64,000 bases of DNA, taken from assembly GCA_022449765.1 (NCBI GenBank), contig JAKUPZ010000002.1, forward strand, positions 103,447 to 167,446. The letters run 5' to 3'. This stretch comes from Dehalococcoidia bacterium. GTDB lineage: Bacteria > Chloroflexota > Dehalococcoidia > Lucifugimonadales > Australimonadaceae. The translations under genes were made by a program, and so were the position numbers. Positions 53,029 through 61,064 of the stretch are shown in pieces (position 1 is the first letter of the stretch; each line of letters opens with the position of its first letter). Under the pieces are notes generated by a model. It was not told the DNA's origin. It was given only the letters and a program-made list of their open reading frames with translations, and searched no databases.

Positions 53029-54180
53029 ATGCGGAATGGTTACAAAATATTTGATGCTGATACCCATTTTCATGCATCTTCCGAGACCCTCCAACCTTTC
53101 TTAGCTCCTTCATTAAGAGATTCAATTGAAGGGGTGGGGCTGCAAGAATTCCGAACAGGATGGGCAGGAGAAAAATTGGAAGCTCCCTATAACCATCTTT
53201 ATAGGCTAGGAGATACCTCTGGTTGGGGAGCTGCTCCGCCAAGGTATTTGGGTGAGGCAGGACCGAGGCCAAACGCTGAACGCCATTTCCAAAAATTCCA
53301 AGGCTTCAAATTTCCAACCGTAGGTGGTTCAGACTGGGACATTGATGCCAGAATTCGGGATATGGACGAAGAAGGAGTCGACGTACATTTAATGGTTCCT
53401 GGTGCATCCTTAGGTCATAAGGACCCCTCTGTGGATATGGCAATGATTGAAAGCGTCCATCGGCAACTGGATGACGCATGCTCTCGTTACCCCGAGAGAT
53501 TGAATTCACTTATCCTCGCTACTGCACGTGATGTAAAAGGCTCTTTATCAGAAATTAATAAATATGCAGGGAGTAAATGGGCTAAAGGTATATGGGTGAA
53601 CTTGCCTGTTGACTATCCCGTTGATCATCCTGAATTAAACCCGATATGGGAAGCAGCTGATAGCCATGGGCTGACAATAGTTCACCATAGCTTTGCTTGG
53701 GGTTACCCGGGTTATCGGGATTTATGGGATAACCCGTTCATAGGAAGAACGGCTTCACACCCGTGGGCAGCAATGCGTATGATCGCGGCTTTTCTTGGTG
53801 CTGGATTGTTAGATAAATACCCCAACCTTAATCTTGCCATTTTAGAATCCGGATTTGGCTGGTTGCCATTTTGGATGAGAAGAATGGAAGATCAAGTTCA
53901 CTATATGGGTTATGTGGCAGATGGCCTAAAGCACAGGATGGATGAATACATGACAGGAGGGCGCTTTTTTGCAGGCATAGTGATTCACGAAGGTGAAGAA
54001 ATGACCAAAATGGTGAGCGAAATGATGGGTGATCATGTTCTGATGTTTGGTTCAGATTACCCCCATGCGGAGTCACGTTTTCCCAAGTCTGCTGATATTG
54101 TGCTTGACTGGGATAGCCTTGGCGAAGAAAGAATGCGGAAGTTAATGTGGGATAATGCGGAAAAATGCTTTCGTCTCTGA
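53029..54180 (+). CDS. amidohydrolase family protein (Amidohydro_2), 383 residues
   Basis: A second long amidohydrolase in the catabolic region. Metal-site elements: FDADTHFHASSE (HxH), LTIVHHSFAWGYPG, ILESGFGWLPFWMRRM and the C-terminal LMFGSDYPHAESRFPKSA. Start at the ATG 53029 with GAGAGG ahead; a frame from 52996 begins before it. Related to the protein at 43 kb (motifs ESG.WLP and GSDYPH). Same strand as the diiron protein and LLM enzyme, with short gaps, so it is likely one operon with them and the MFS exporter. Confidence 0.87.
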   Translation: MRNGYKIFDADTHFHASSETLQPFLAPSLRDSIEGVGLQEFRTGWAGEKLEAPYNHLYRLGDTSGWGAAPPRYLGEAGPRPNAERHFQKFQGFKFPTVGGSDWDIDARIRDMDEEGVDVHLMVPGASLGHKDPSVDMAMIESVHRQLDDACSRYPERLNSLILATARDVKGSLSEINKYAGSKWAKGIWVNLPVDYPVDHPELNPIWEAADSHGLTIVHHSFAWGYPGYRDLWDNPFIGRTASHPWAAMRMIAAFLGAGLLDKYPNLNLAILESGFGWLPFWMRRMEDQVHYMGYVADGLKHRMDEYMTGGRFFAGIVIHEGEEMTKMVSEMMGDHVLMFGSDYPHAESRFPKSADIVLDWDSLGEERMRKLMWDNAEKCFRL

Positions 54181-54210
54181 TATTTTTTACAATTGAAAGC
54201 GTAGGTTTAA

Positions 54211-55497
54211 GTGACTCAAGCAAATGCTGCTACGACTACAGGGACTAATGTTTTTAAGCGGCCTAAAAGCGTAGCCGGAACAATTATCACTGGACATGGA
54301 TTCCAGCATATGTATGCTGATGGTTTCCTCGTTCTACTCCCTCTTATTAAAGATGCTTTTGGCGTGGGCGCTGTTGAATTAGGCGTTTTATCAACTGCCA
54401 GGCAAGCTGCAGGCGGTTTGCTTAGTATGGGAGGTGGTTTCCTTGTAGATATGTTCTCAGGTAAGCGCGCGCTGCTACTTGCTACTAGCCTGTTCAGTAT
54501 GGGCCTAGCGTATTTGCTAGCTGGCTTGGCTCCTAATTTTTGGATACTGGTTTTGGGTGTAGGGTTAGGATCAGCAGCTGGTTCCTTCTGGCATCCTGTG
54601 GGACTAGGGATTCTTTCTTATACTTTCCCGAATAATAGAGCTTTAATGATGTCCCTTCATCGGTCAGCGGGGAGTTTTGGAGAAACTTTCACACCGTTTT
54701 TAGTAGCTGGAGCTCTCATTTTTGTATCTTGGAGAGGCGTACTAGTAGGTGGGTTCTTTTTAATCGCCTTGGTAGCTGCATGTCTTCTGGTAATTTTGCT
54801 TAAAATCGGCGTACCTGAACGTGAACACCAAGCCAGGAGTACAGGGGAGCAAGTGAGGAGCATTGGAGGGTTGTTTAAAGACCGTGCCTTGCCTCTATTG
54901 CTACTAGTGACGGGACTTCGCGGAATGGCAGATAGATCAATGATTTTTTTCCTACCTGTTCTGATTGCTCAATTGTTGCGTGAGGTTGACCCCGGCGTTA
55001 GCGATGTTCGAATTGCCACGGTAGTGGCGTTCCATCTTGCATTGATGACAGGTACTTCCGTAGTAGTATCTCCTTTCATTGGGGCATTCTCAGACAGAGT
55101 TGGACGTAAGCCCATTTTAGTTACTGTTTTAGCCTTTTCGGCATTAATTAGTATTCTGCTTGGTCTTACTTCTACTATTGGGGTTGCTTTCGCTGTGTTG
55201 GTGGGTGCTTTGGGATTGGTTCGTTTTGCAGGCGCAAATATGGCACAGGCTGCTTCTCTTGATATTGCGGAAGGTAAACGCTTGGAAGGGAGCATGATTG
55301 GCCTACTATGGGGTAATAATGCTCTTTTTGGTTCACTTTCTCCAATACTCTTAGGTTTTGTGATCGCCACATTTTCACCAGCGGGTACTGAAGATTACAG
55401 TCTTATATTTCCTTATGCGGCTGTATTTGCCATCGCTGCAACAGTTGCTTCTGTCTTTTTGCCTCCTATTGGCAAACCAAATGCCCGTAAAGTTTGA
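54211..55497 (+). CDS. MFS transporter, fosmidomycin-resistance-like
   Basis: 428 residues with about 12 membrane helices. The start HGFQHMYADGFLVLLPLI resembles the Fsr/fosmidomycin-resistance branch; GVLSTARQAAGGLLSMGGG, GSAAGSFWHPVGLGIL and the second-half motif GAFSDRVGRKPILV are seen. The first codon is GTG at 54211 with AGGT just ahead. It lies 30 bases after the amidohydrolase and ends the putative operon, so it may import or export the substrate of these enzymes. Confidence 0.9.
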   Translation: MTQANAATTTGTNVFKRPKSVAGTIITGHGFQHMYADGFLVLLPLIKDAFGVGAVELGVLSTARQAAGGLLSMGGGFLVDMFSGKRALLLATSLFSMGLAYLLAGLAPNFWILVLGVGLGSAAGSFWHPVGLGILSYTFPNNRALMMSLHRSAGSFGETFTPFLVAGALIFVSWRGVLVGGFFLIALVAACLLVILLKIGVPEREHQARSTGEQVRSIGGLFKDRALPLLLLVTGLRGMADRSMIFFLPVLIAQLLREVDPGVSDVRIATVVAFHLALMTGTSVVVSPFIGAFSDRVGRKPILVTVLAFSALISILLGLTSTIGVAFAVLVGALGLVRFAGANMAQAASLDIAEGKRLEGSMIGLLWGNNALFGSLSPILLGFVIATFSPAGTEDYSLIFPYAAVFAIAATVASVFLPPIGKPNARKV

Positions 55498-55564
55498 CGC
55501 ACTAAATAGGTGATGTATCATTTTCACTCGATGAGTTGAGCGTCTGGCTCCTCACGAACTCGGT

Positions 55565-55640
55565 GGCAGCGTAGCTCAGTGGTTAGAGCGGGCGCTTCAT
55601 AAGCGCTAGGTCACAGGTTCAAATCCTGTCGTTGCCACCA
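55565..55640 (+). tRNA. tRNA-Met (CAT), elongator type
   Basis: A full cloverleaf of 76 bases with encoded CCA: acceptor GGCAGCG paired to CGTTGCC with one G-T, D arm with GCTCAGTGGTTAGAGC, anticodon arm GGCGC-TTCATAA-GCGCT with CAT, and T arm around ACAGGTTCAAATCCTGT. G1-C72 pairing excludes the initiator. GGTCACAGGTTC and the TAGCTCAG region look more like elongator Met than like lysidine-modified Ile2, though this remains uncertain. Lies just after the MFS gene and opposite to the MFS pair that follows. Confidence 0.93.
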
Positions 55641-55645
55641 AAACT

Positions 55646-56893
55646 TTATTCGGGACTATACCCTTTATCGATTTCCTCAGTGGAAGGTGCATTTTCCCCT
55701 CGCTTACCTTGTAAGCTTTCCCTTCCTATAGCAAAAATTAGAAACGCTGAGAGGACATGTAATGGGGCGAAAAACCAGAAAGTAACTCCAGGGCTGTATG
55801 TGGCAGAAATTAGACCAGCAACTGGAGGTGAAGTAAGTGCACCGAGTTCCCCTACGGAACGGCGAACGGCTTGGAGCTGACCTCTCACATGTGAAGGCAC
55901 TATATCGTAGGTGTAGATTGTCATGGCCCCAAGAGCGAGACCGTTCGCAATTCCAACAATTACAGCCGCGATCATTAGCTCCGGTAATGATGTAGCCAAT
56001 GGAAATGCAATAAATGCTATTGCCGATGATACTGCAGCCATTCCAGCAGCCCATTTCCGTCCAATTTTGTCCGATATAAATCCTGTCGGCGCTATCATCG
56101 CGAATGTGGCGATGCCCGCTACAGTAAAGATTAACCCTGATGTAGAAGCGGAATACCCTAGCTGATCTTGGGAATAGAGTGGGAGCATGGTATTCACTAC
56201 TTGTACTCGTGTAAATTGCACAATGGTTGAATAAAAAAGAATTGCGTAGGTTATTCGAAAATAGGGATGTATTTGCTTAAAAGCCTGTACATCAAAGAAT
56301 TTGGTTTTTGTGGGAACTGAGGATCTTTTGCTTTGCTCTTTTTGCGCTATAGAAAGGAGTAAAACTATGAATGCAGTTGCGGTGTAAACAAGGAATAAAC
56401 CTCGAATTCCCGTGAAGTCGGTTAGAAAGCCTCCAATGGCTGGACCGAAAGCCATCCCAGTGCTTCCGATTCCCATTAATGCACTCATTTGCCGACCACG
56501 CTGATCACGTTTAACCATGTCAAATGCGGCAATTTCGCGGCCGAACATCCACATACTCATTCCGATGCCCCAGAAAAACTGGGTGATCAATATGATTACG
56601 AAACTAGGAGAGAAAGCTGCAATTAATGTGCTAACTGTTGCCAACGAGGCGCCACTGATCATTAATGGTCTTGTCCCATACCTGTCAACTAAAGCACCTG
56701 CCGGTATCATTGAAACTGTGCGACCAATTAGCTGGCTTGTAACAGCTTGAACTGCGATCGCGCCTGACACGCCGAATGTAAGCCCGATTGTTGGCAGCGC
56801 AGGTATGATCATGCCCTGTCCCATGCTCATAAGCATGGACGGGAAATATATAAACAATGTTGCGGATGCGAACGATGTCGATCCTGACCGCAT
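55646..56893 (-). CDS. MFS transporter, tandem copy B
   Basis: 415 residues, 12 predicted helices. Motifs include MGQGMIIPALPTIGLTFGVS, GALVDRYGTRPLMISGASLA, GIGMSMWMFGREIAAFDMVK and ALMGIGSTGMAFGPAIGG. It is clearly paralogous to copy A next to it (same order of motifs, e.g. MWMFGREIAA). It ends six bases after the tRNA-Met and starts 44 bases after copy A. The substrate is unknown; the family includes drug and sugar efflux pumps. Confidence 0.9.
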   Translation of the reverse strand: MRSGSTSFASATLFIYFPSMLMSMGQGMIIPALPTIGLTFGVSGAIAVQAVTSQLIGRTVSMIPAGALVDRYGTRPLMISGASLATVSTLIAAFSPSFVIILITQFFWGIGMSMWMFGREIAAFDMVKRDQRGRQMSALMGIGSTGMAFGPAIGGFLTDFTGIRGLFLVYTATAFIVLLLSIAQKEQSKRSSVPTKTKFFDVQAFKQIHPYFRITYAILFYSTIVQFTRVQVVNTMLPLYSQDQLGYSASTSGLIFTVAGIATFAMIAPTGFISDKIGRKWAAGMAAVSSAIAFIAFPLATSLPELMIAAVIVGIANGLALGAMTIYTYDIVPSHVRGQLQAVRRSVGELGALTSPPVAGLISATYSPGVTFWFFAPLHVLSAFLIFAIGRESLQGKRGENAPSTEEIDKGYSPE

Positions 56894-56937
56894 TGAGACT
56901 CCTATAGGATCTGTATTTCTTTATTAATATTCTGAAC

Positions 56938-58167
56938 TTAAGTTGAAGGTATTTCTTCAACTTCAAGTTTAGGCGCTTCAAGGGGCCTCTTGCTAGGAAG
57001 CCCTTCCTTTGCAACGAATACAAGTGCAAGTCCTGCAACTAATAGAAGAGGTGCAAATACCCAGAACGACATCGCTGGGCTAGTGGCAGTTGCTACTACT
57101 CCTGCAATTATTGGCCCAACGATTGCTCCTGTTTCACCAAACGTTCTACGTAAAGCTTGCAATTGTCCGCGTAAATGTACTGGGACAATATCAAACGTGT
57201 ATGTAGTCATTGATCCCATTGCCATTCCACTTGCAAAACCCATAAGCGTGAGGACAAGTCCTAGCATATAGAGATTTGTTGAGAAAGGAAGAAGTACGAA
57301 GGTAACCCCTGCGATTAATGCTGATGGAGCAGCAACCCATTTTCTTCCGAACTTATCTGAAACAAATCCTGCTGGGATAATGATCGCAAATGTGGCAATC
57401 CCGAGAATTGTAAACAAAAATCCTGTTGTTGCTGCCGAGTACCCTAATTGATCTTGAGCGTAGAGAGGTAGCATTGTATTTGTAACTTGGGTTCTCGTTA
57501 AAACACCGAAAGTAGAAATAAACAGAATGAAATAAGTTAGTCTGTAATAGGTGTGAATTTCCTTAAATGCCGTTAAATCAAGCATTGACCGAGGATTTTT
57601 GGGACGTTCAATTTTGACGCTTTTATGCGATAGAGAAATCAAAAGAACCACCGCACTAACACCAAAGAATACTACGAACAATCCTTGTATCCCAATGGGC
57701 TCAGTTAAAACCCCGCCCACCGCAGGTCCAAATGCTGTTCCTGCTCCGCTGATGCCCATTAGAGTACTCAATGCTCTGCCACGGTGTTCTGCTTTAACCA
57801 TTTCCGCTGCTGCTATTTCCCTACCGAACATCCACATGTTTTGCCCGAATCCCCAGATTAATTGAGTTAGCATCAAAAAAATGAAATTGGGTGAAAATAT
57901 CGCAGCAAGAAGGCTTAATGTGGAGATGGATGCTCCCACAGCCATTGGCATTTTGGATCCCCAACGGTCCACGATGGCACCAGTAGGTATAAATGAAAGG
58001 AATCTCCCGGCTTGCTGAGCAGTAATTACCTGGACTGCAAGCGCTCCTGATACACCATATGTTTCGCCAAGTAATGGCAGTGCAGGGATTATCATCCCTT
58101 GGCCCATCATCATTAATAGCGAAGGTAAGTAGAGATGGAGTGCTGCACTCCAGAATTTTCTGTTCAT
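56938..58167 (-). CDS. MFS transporter, tandem copy A
   Basis: 409 residues with 12 helices: LPSLLMMMGQGMIIPALPLL, GAIVDRWGSKMPMAVGASIS, NMWMFGREIAAAEMVKAEHR and ISGAGTAFGPAVGGVLTEPI. Shares long blocks with copy B directly downstream; the pair is probably a tandem duplication that has since diverged. The C-terminus ends in a polar acidic stretch KLEVEEIPST. Both copies are read leftward, between tRNA-Met and tRNA-Val, which are read rightward. Confidence 0.9.
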   Translation of the reverse strand: MNRKFWSAALHLYLPSLLMMMGQGMIIPALPLLGETYGVSGALAVQVITAQQAGRFLSFIPTGAIVDRWGSKMPMAVGASISTLSLLAAIFSPNFIFLMLTQLIWGFGQNMWMFGREIAAAEMVKAEHRGRALSTLMGISGAGTAFGPAVGGVLTEPIGIQGLFVVFFGVSAVVLLISLSHKSVKIERPKNPRSMLDLTAFKEIHTYYRLTYFILFISTFGVLTRTQVTNTMLPLYAQDQLGYSAATTGFLFTILGIATFAIIIPAGFVSDKFGRKWVAAPSALIAGVTFVLLPFSTNLYMLGLVLTLMGFASGMAMGSMTTYTFDIVPVHLRGQLQALRRTFGETGAIVGPIIAGVVATATSPAMSFWVFAPLLLVAGLALVFVAKEGLPSKRPLEAPKLEVEEIPST

Positions 58168-58276
58168 AGGAAATCTTCCGGCTTAGGCTACCACAGAGGT
58201 GCTGCGCTAAGTGAAAGAATAGCGTTTCTACCACAACTTACAAACTGGAGGTATCATAGGGCGAGGATATTATCAG

Positions 58277-58353
58277 GGGCGGTTAGCTCAGTTGGTTAGA
58301 GCACCTGCTTTACACGCAGGGGGTCAGAGGTTCGAGTCCTCTATCGCCCACCA
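58277..58353 (+). tRNA. tRNA-Val (TAC)
   Basis: A 77-base cloverleaf with encoded CCA: acceptor GGGCGGT paired to ATCGCCC with one G-T, D arm GCTCAGTTGGTTAGAGC, anticodon arm CCTGC-TTTACAC-GCAGG with TAC, and T arm AGAGGTTCGAGTCCTCT. It lies 109 bases after the start of MFS copy A, read in the opposite direction. Confidence 0.97.
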
Positions 58354-58524
58354 CTTGATATCTTTCAAAGACTAAACAAGTATTGGTTCTAATTAGATGC
58401 TTCGCTCTAAATATTATGGAGAACTCTGATTACAAACCTAAATAGCGATAACCCACCGAACCCTAAGGACCAACATCAATGCAGCGGCATTTTTCTTGGT
58501 GGGCTATTTGGTTTTGGGTACGGT

Positions 58525-59583
58525 ATGTTACCGGGGGTTTTTCCGCTCTTCATACTTGCTGCTGTTTCCGAGAGTTTTTTACCAGGTCTTGAGGGCGTAG
58601 GAAGTTCGACATTCGGGCCTATGGTATTCATTGTAATAAGTACCTTAGTGGCGCTACCTATATTCCCGTTTGTCGGTGGTGCTTACGCCGCAGCAAATAC
58701 TAAGAAAAGCAAACACAAAATACTGTGGATCGGTATATTAATGCACTTCCTTATTTCCTGCTTTTTATTGTTTGCTTTCTTCGGTACTCCGAAATCACCA
58801 CTCAACATAAATGCAAACTTTGAACCGAATCCAACCCAACATGCAATTTCTACTGCCGCAAGCACAGAGTTAAAAGGAAAAACCAAACCCGGTCCGAAAA
58901 AAGGCAGCTATACAGATGTTACTTCGGTGAGTATCCAGCCGACATCTACTCCAATACCATCACCTACGCCAACCCCCGATGATGGATCCCTAATCCTATT
59001 TAGTGAAGGCATGGAATTTCTCCTAAAAGATGATGATTACCCAATGGCTCGGGAGCGTTTCAACGAATACATTATTTTGAAACCCAACAACCCTGAGGGT
59101 TATTTTGGTAGAGGGCGGTCGTACCAGTACTCAAAAATGTTTGATATGGCGATAGAAGATTATGACCGCACGATTGCATTAGATAATGATCATGCCAATG
59201 GCCTTGTATATATGAAGCGCGGAGAGAGCTTAGCTGGCTTAGGGAAGTATAAGGACGCGATAAAGGATTATGACCGGGCCCAAGAAATCAACCCAAACCA
59301 GATATGGGTGAATCACCATAAAGCTCTTGCATATTTGGAATTGCGTCAATTTCGGGACCAGATTGTATATTTAGAGAGATACATTGCTATGCGTATAAGT
59401 GAATCTGCAAAATGGGTTGATTCCGAGCAAGCAGCGGTTGCTTTTTACGAATTGGGTGCGGCCTTTAGTGAGGTCGGGAATCTACAAAAAGCAATTGCCG
59501 CATTTGATAAGTCCTTGACTGCTAGACCTAATAGCCCAGGCGTAATTCTGGGTAAGAAAAAGGCAATAGAAAGATTAAAGTAA
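58525..59583 (+). CDS. membrane-anchored TPR-repeat protein
   Basis: 352 residues from ATG 58525. Three hydrophobic segments come first (MLPGVFPLFILAAV, FGPMVFIVISTLVALPIFPF and WIGILMHFLISCFLLFAFFG), then a Thr/Pro-rich linker (TSTPIPSPTPTPDDG), then three to four TPR units such as RERFNEYIILKPNNPEGYFG and KYKDAIKDYDRAQEINPN. The open frame continues upstream through NSDNPPNPKDQHQCSGIFLG and could start at ATT 58429 (GGAG seven bases ahead), which would complete the first helix. Probably a scaffold in the membrane; no partner is evident. Converges on the Tag-like gene. Confidence 0.8.
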   Translation: MLPGVFPLFILAAVSESFLPGLEGVGSSTFGPMVFIVISTLVALPIFPFVGGAYAAANTKKSKHKILWIGILMHFLISCFLLFAFFGTPKSPLNINANFEPNPTQHAISTAASTELKGKTKPGPKKGSYTDVTSVSIQPTSTPIPSPTPTPDDGSLILFSEGMEFLLKDDDYPMARERFNEYIILKPNNPEGYFGRGRSYQYSKMFDMAIEDYDRTIALDNDHANGLVYMKRGESLAGLGKYKDAIKDYDRAQEINPNQIWVNHHKALAYLELRQFRDQIVYLERYIAMRISESAKWVDSEQAAVAFYELGAAFSEVGNLQKAIAAFDKSLTARPNSPGVILGKKKAIERLK

Positions 59584-59656
59584 CGCAATGTGTCAAGAAT
59601 TCCTGATGGTAGCTACCGATGAAAATCAACGGGTAATTATTTAATCACTCTCTTGG

Positions 59657-60184
59657 TTAAAGTACTTCTAGAGCATTGCCATATTTAGGTGTTCCGGAAG
59701 GCCGATATTTATTACCCTCTTCAAGGCTTACTCGTCCCGTAGCCATAAGCCACATCCTGCATAATTCAGGCCCCATAAATTTAAAGTGGGTACTAATTAT
59801 TTTTTGTAGAGATGGGTACGCGTCACCTTCAAGGACTTCGTAGAACCAATGGGTAAAACTGCCGTATTCTTTCTGGATTGCTAGGATCTTTTTTGCATTA
59901 AGAATCGTTGCTTCGATTTTTAATTTATTCCGAATTATTCCTCGGTCACTGCAGAGCCTTTGGATATCTTCATTTCGAAAATTTGCGACAATATTAATAT
60001 CCCAGTTACTAAAGGCTTTGCGAAATCCATGCATCTTTTTTACTATCATGTTCCAACTTAAGCCGGCCTGGAAAATCTGCAAACTCATTATTTCAAAGAG
60101 CGCATCATCATTATCAATTCGATTACCCCAAATTGTTTCTGCGTACCATTTCTGTGGGTCGAAGGGTGAGTTTTTATCGAGCAT
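59657..60184 (-). CDS. DNA-3-methyladenine glycosylase I-like protein
   Basis: 175 residues from ATG 60184 (AAAGAGG ahead). Similar to Tag: WYAETIWGNRIDNDDALFEI, SLQIFQAGLSWNMIVKKMHG, AFSNWDINIVANFRNEDIQR and DRGIIRNKLKIEATILNA. In E. coli Tag the base is recognised by Glu38 (LEGQQAGLSW); here the position reads Gln (LQIFQAGLSW). The Cys/His zinc ligands of Tag are absent too. It may have other substrates or be inactive, so I give no gene symbol. A longer in-frame extension to 60313 has no family match. Confidence 0.8.
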   Translation of the reverse strand: MLDKNSPFDPQKWYAETIWGNRIDNDDALFEIMSLQIFQAGLSWNMIVKKMHGFRKAFSNWDINIVANFRNEDIQRLCSDRGIIRNKLKIEATILNAKKILAIQKEYGSFTHWFYEVLEGDAYPSLQKIISTHFKFMGPELCRMWLMATGRVSLEEGNKYRPSGTPKYGNALEVL

Positions 60185-60354
60185 AAATGAGCCTCTTTCA
60201 GAAGAAATACTGCATGAGCGTAGATCAATTTTCAATCGATTACTTATTAAAACCGTTGAATTAGGAGTAATATGCAGCGTATTTCGTTGACTCCGAAGCC
60301 TATTTGAGAGCACTATGAGTCGTCTGTTCGCTAAATAGGCAAAAGGAGTTCGTT

Positions 60355-60963
60355 ATGGAATCGAAAATGCAGACTAGTTTATTGCTAATCATAGGTCCCA
60401 TTGTTGCACTTGTAGGATGGATGTTTATTTACCCGGCAGGTGAAGGTGTCGCGACTACGGATGCTGCAGACTTGATGGCAGACCCGGGCCTATCTAAAGT
60501 GGGTATGCTCTTGGGATTCGGAGGTATGGCAGCACTGTTTATCGGATTGTTAAACGTTTCCCGCAAGATGGCGTCTGGAGGAGGTCCTGGGGCTTCGTAC
60601 GCCAATATTAGCGGGATTTCTGCACTAGTATTAGTAGTACTTTGTGCTTTTATGCTAGGAATTGAATGGGCTGTTGTCGAAGCTAGCTCAGATGCTATAG
60701 GCATTGACCTCATGCAGATCAGTGTTGCTAGTGAAACTACATTCTTTACGTCATGCGGAATACTGATGCTCTTGCTTGGAGTGGGTATTATCCTTGAGAA
60801 AAACTACCATATAGCTATTGGTGGACTGGCAGTAATTGCAGGATTGGGATTTCTTGCATCATTTGGAGGCGAATCCCTCGAAATGGGTGGATTTGTTGGT
60901 TGGCTTGTGATGATGCTAGTAGCACTTGGGATTGGTGTTCAGACTCTTCGATCAAAGAACTAA
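60355..60963 (+). CDS. hypothetical membrane protein, 202 residues
   Basis: Six hydrophobic segments, e.g. LLLIIGPIVALVGWMFIYPA, VGMLLGFGGMAALFIGLLNV, ALVLVVLCAFMLGIEWAVVE and GFVGWLVMMLVALGIGVQTL. No family is known to me. GGAG lies nine bases before the ATG. A strong terminator follows the gene, and the preceding gene is divergent, so it is a single-gene transcript. Confidence 0.75.
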   Translation: MESKMQTSLLLIIGPIVALVGWMFIYPAGEGVATTDAADLMADPGLSKVGMLLGFGGMAALFIGLLNVSRKMASGGGPGASYANISGISALVLVVLCAFMLGIEWAVVEASSDAIGIDLMQISVASETTFFTSCGILMLLLGVGIILEKNYHIAIGGLAVIAGLGFLASFGGESLEMGGFVGWLVMMLVALGIGVQTLRSKN

Positions 60964-60985
60964 GATCGTTATAGTTAGTAGAGTA

Positions 60986-61019
60986 AAAGAAGCTCCTCCA
61001 TTTCGGAGGAGCTTCTTTT
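60986..61019 (+). terminator. strong Rho-independent terminator
   Basis: AGAAGCTCCTCC, a five-base loop and GGAGGAGCTTCT form a 12 bp perfect stem, followed by TTTT on the plus strand and preceded by AAAA, so it can act in both directions. It ends the gene for the 202-residue membrane protein and also lies after the minus-strand transporter at 61.1 kb. Confidence 0.9.
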
Positions 61020-61064
61020 GGCATTGATAATCGCCGAAGTATTTTGGTAACTGAAAGCTATAAA

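Noticed and set aside
55565..55640. tRNA-Ile2 with lysidine (CAT anticodon)
   Set aside because: The body sequence, especially GGTCACAGGTTC, looks like elongator Met; the choice stays uncertain without a model comparison.
55565..58353. Integrated element between the two tRNA genes
   Set aside because: No integrase, no direct repeat of a tRNA end, and base composition does not change visibly.
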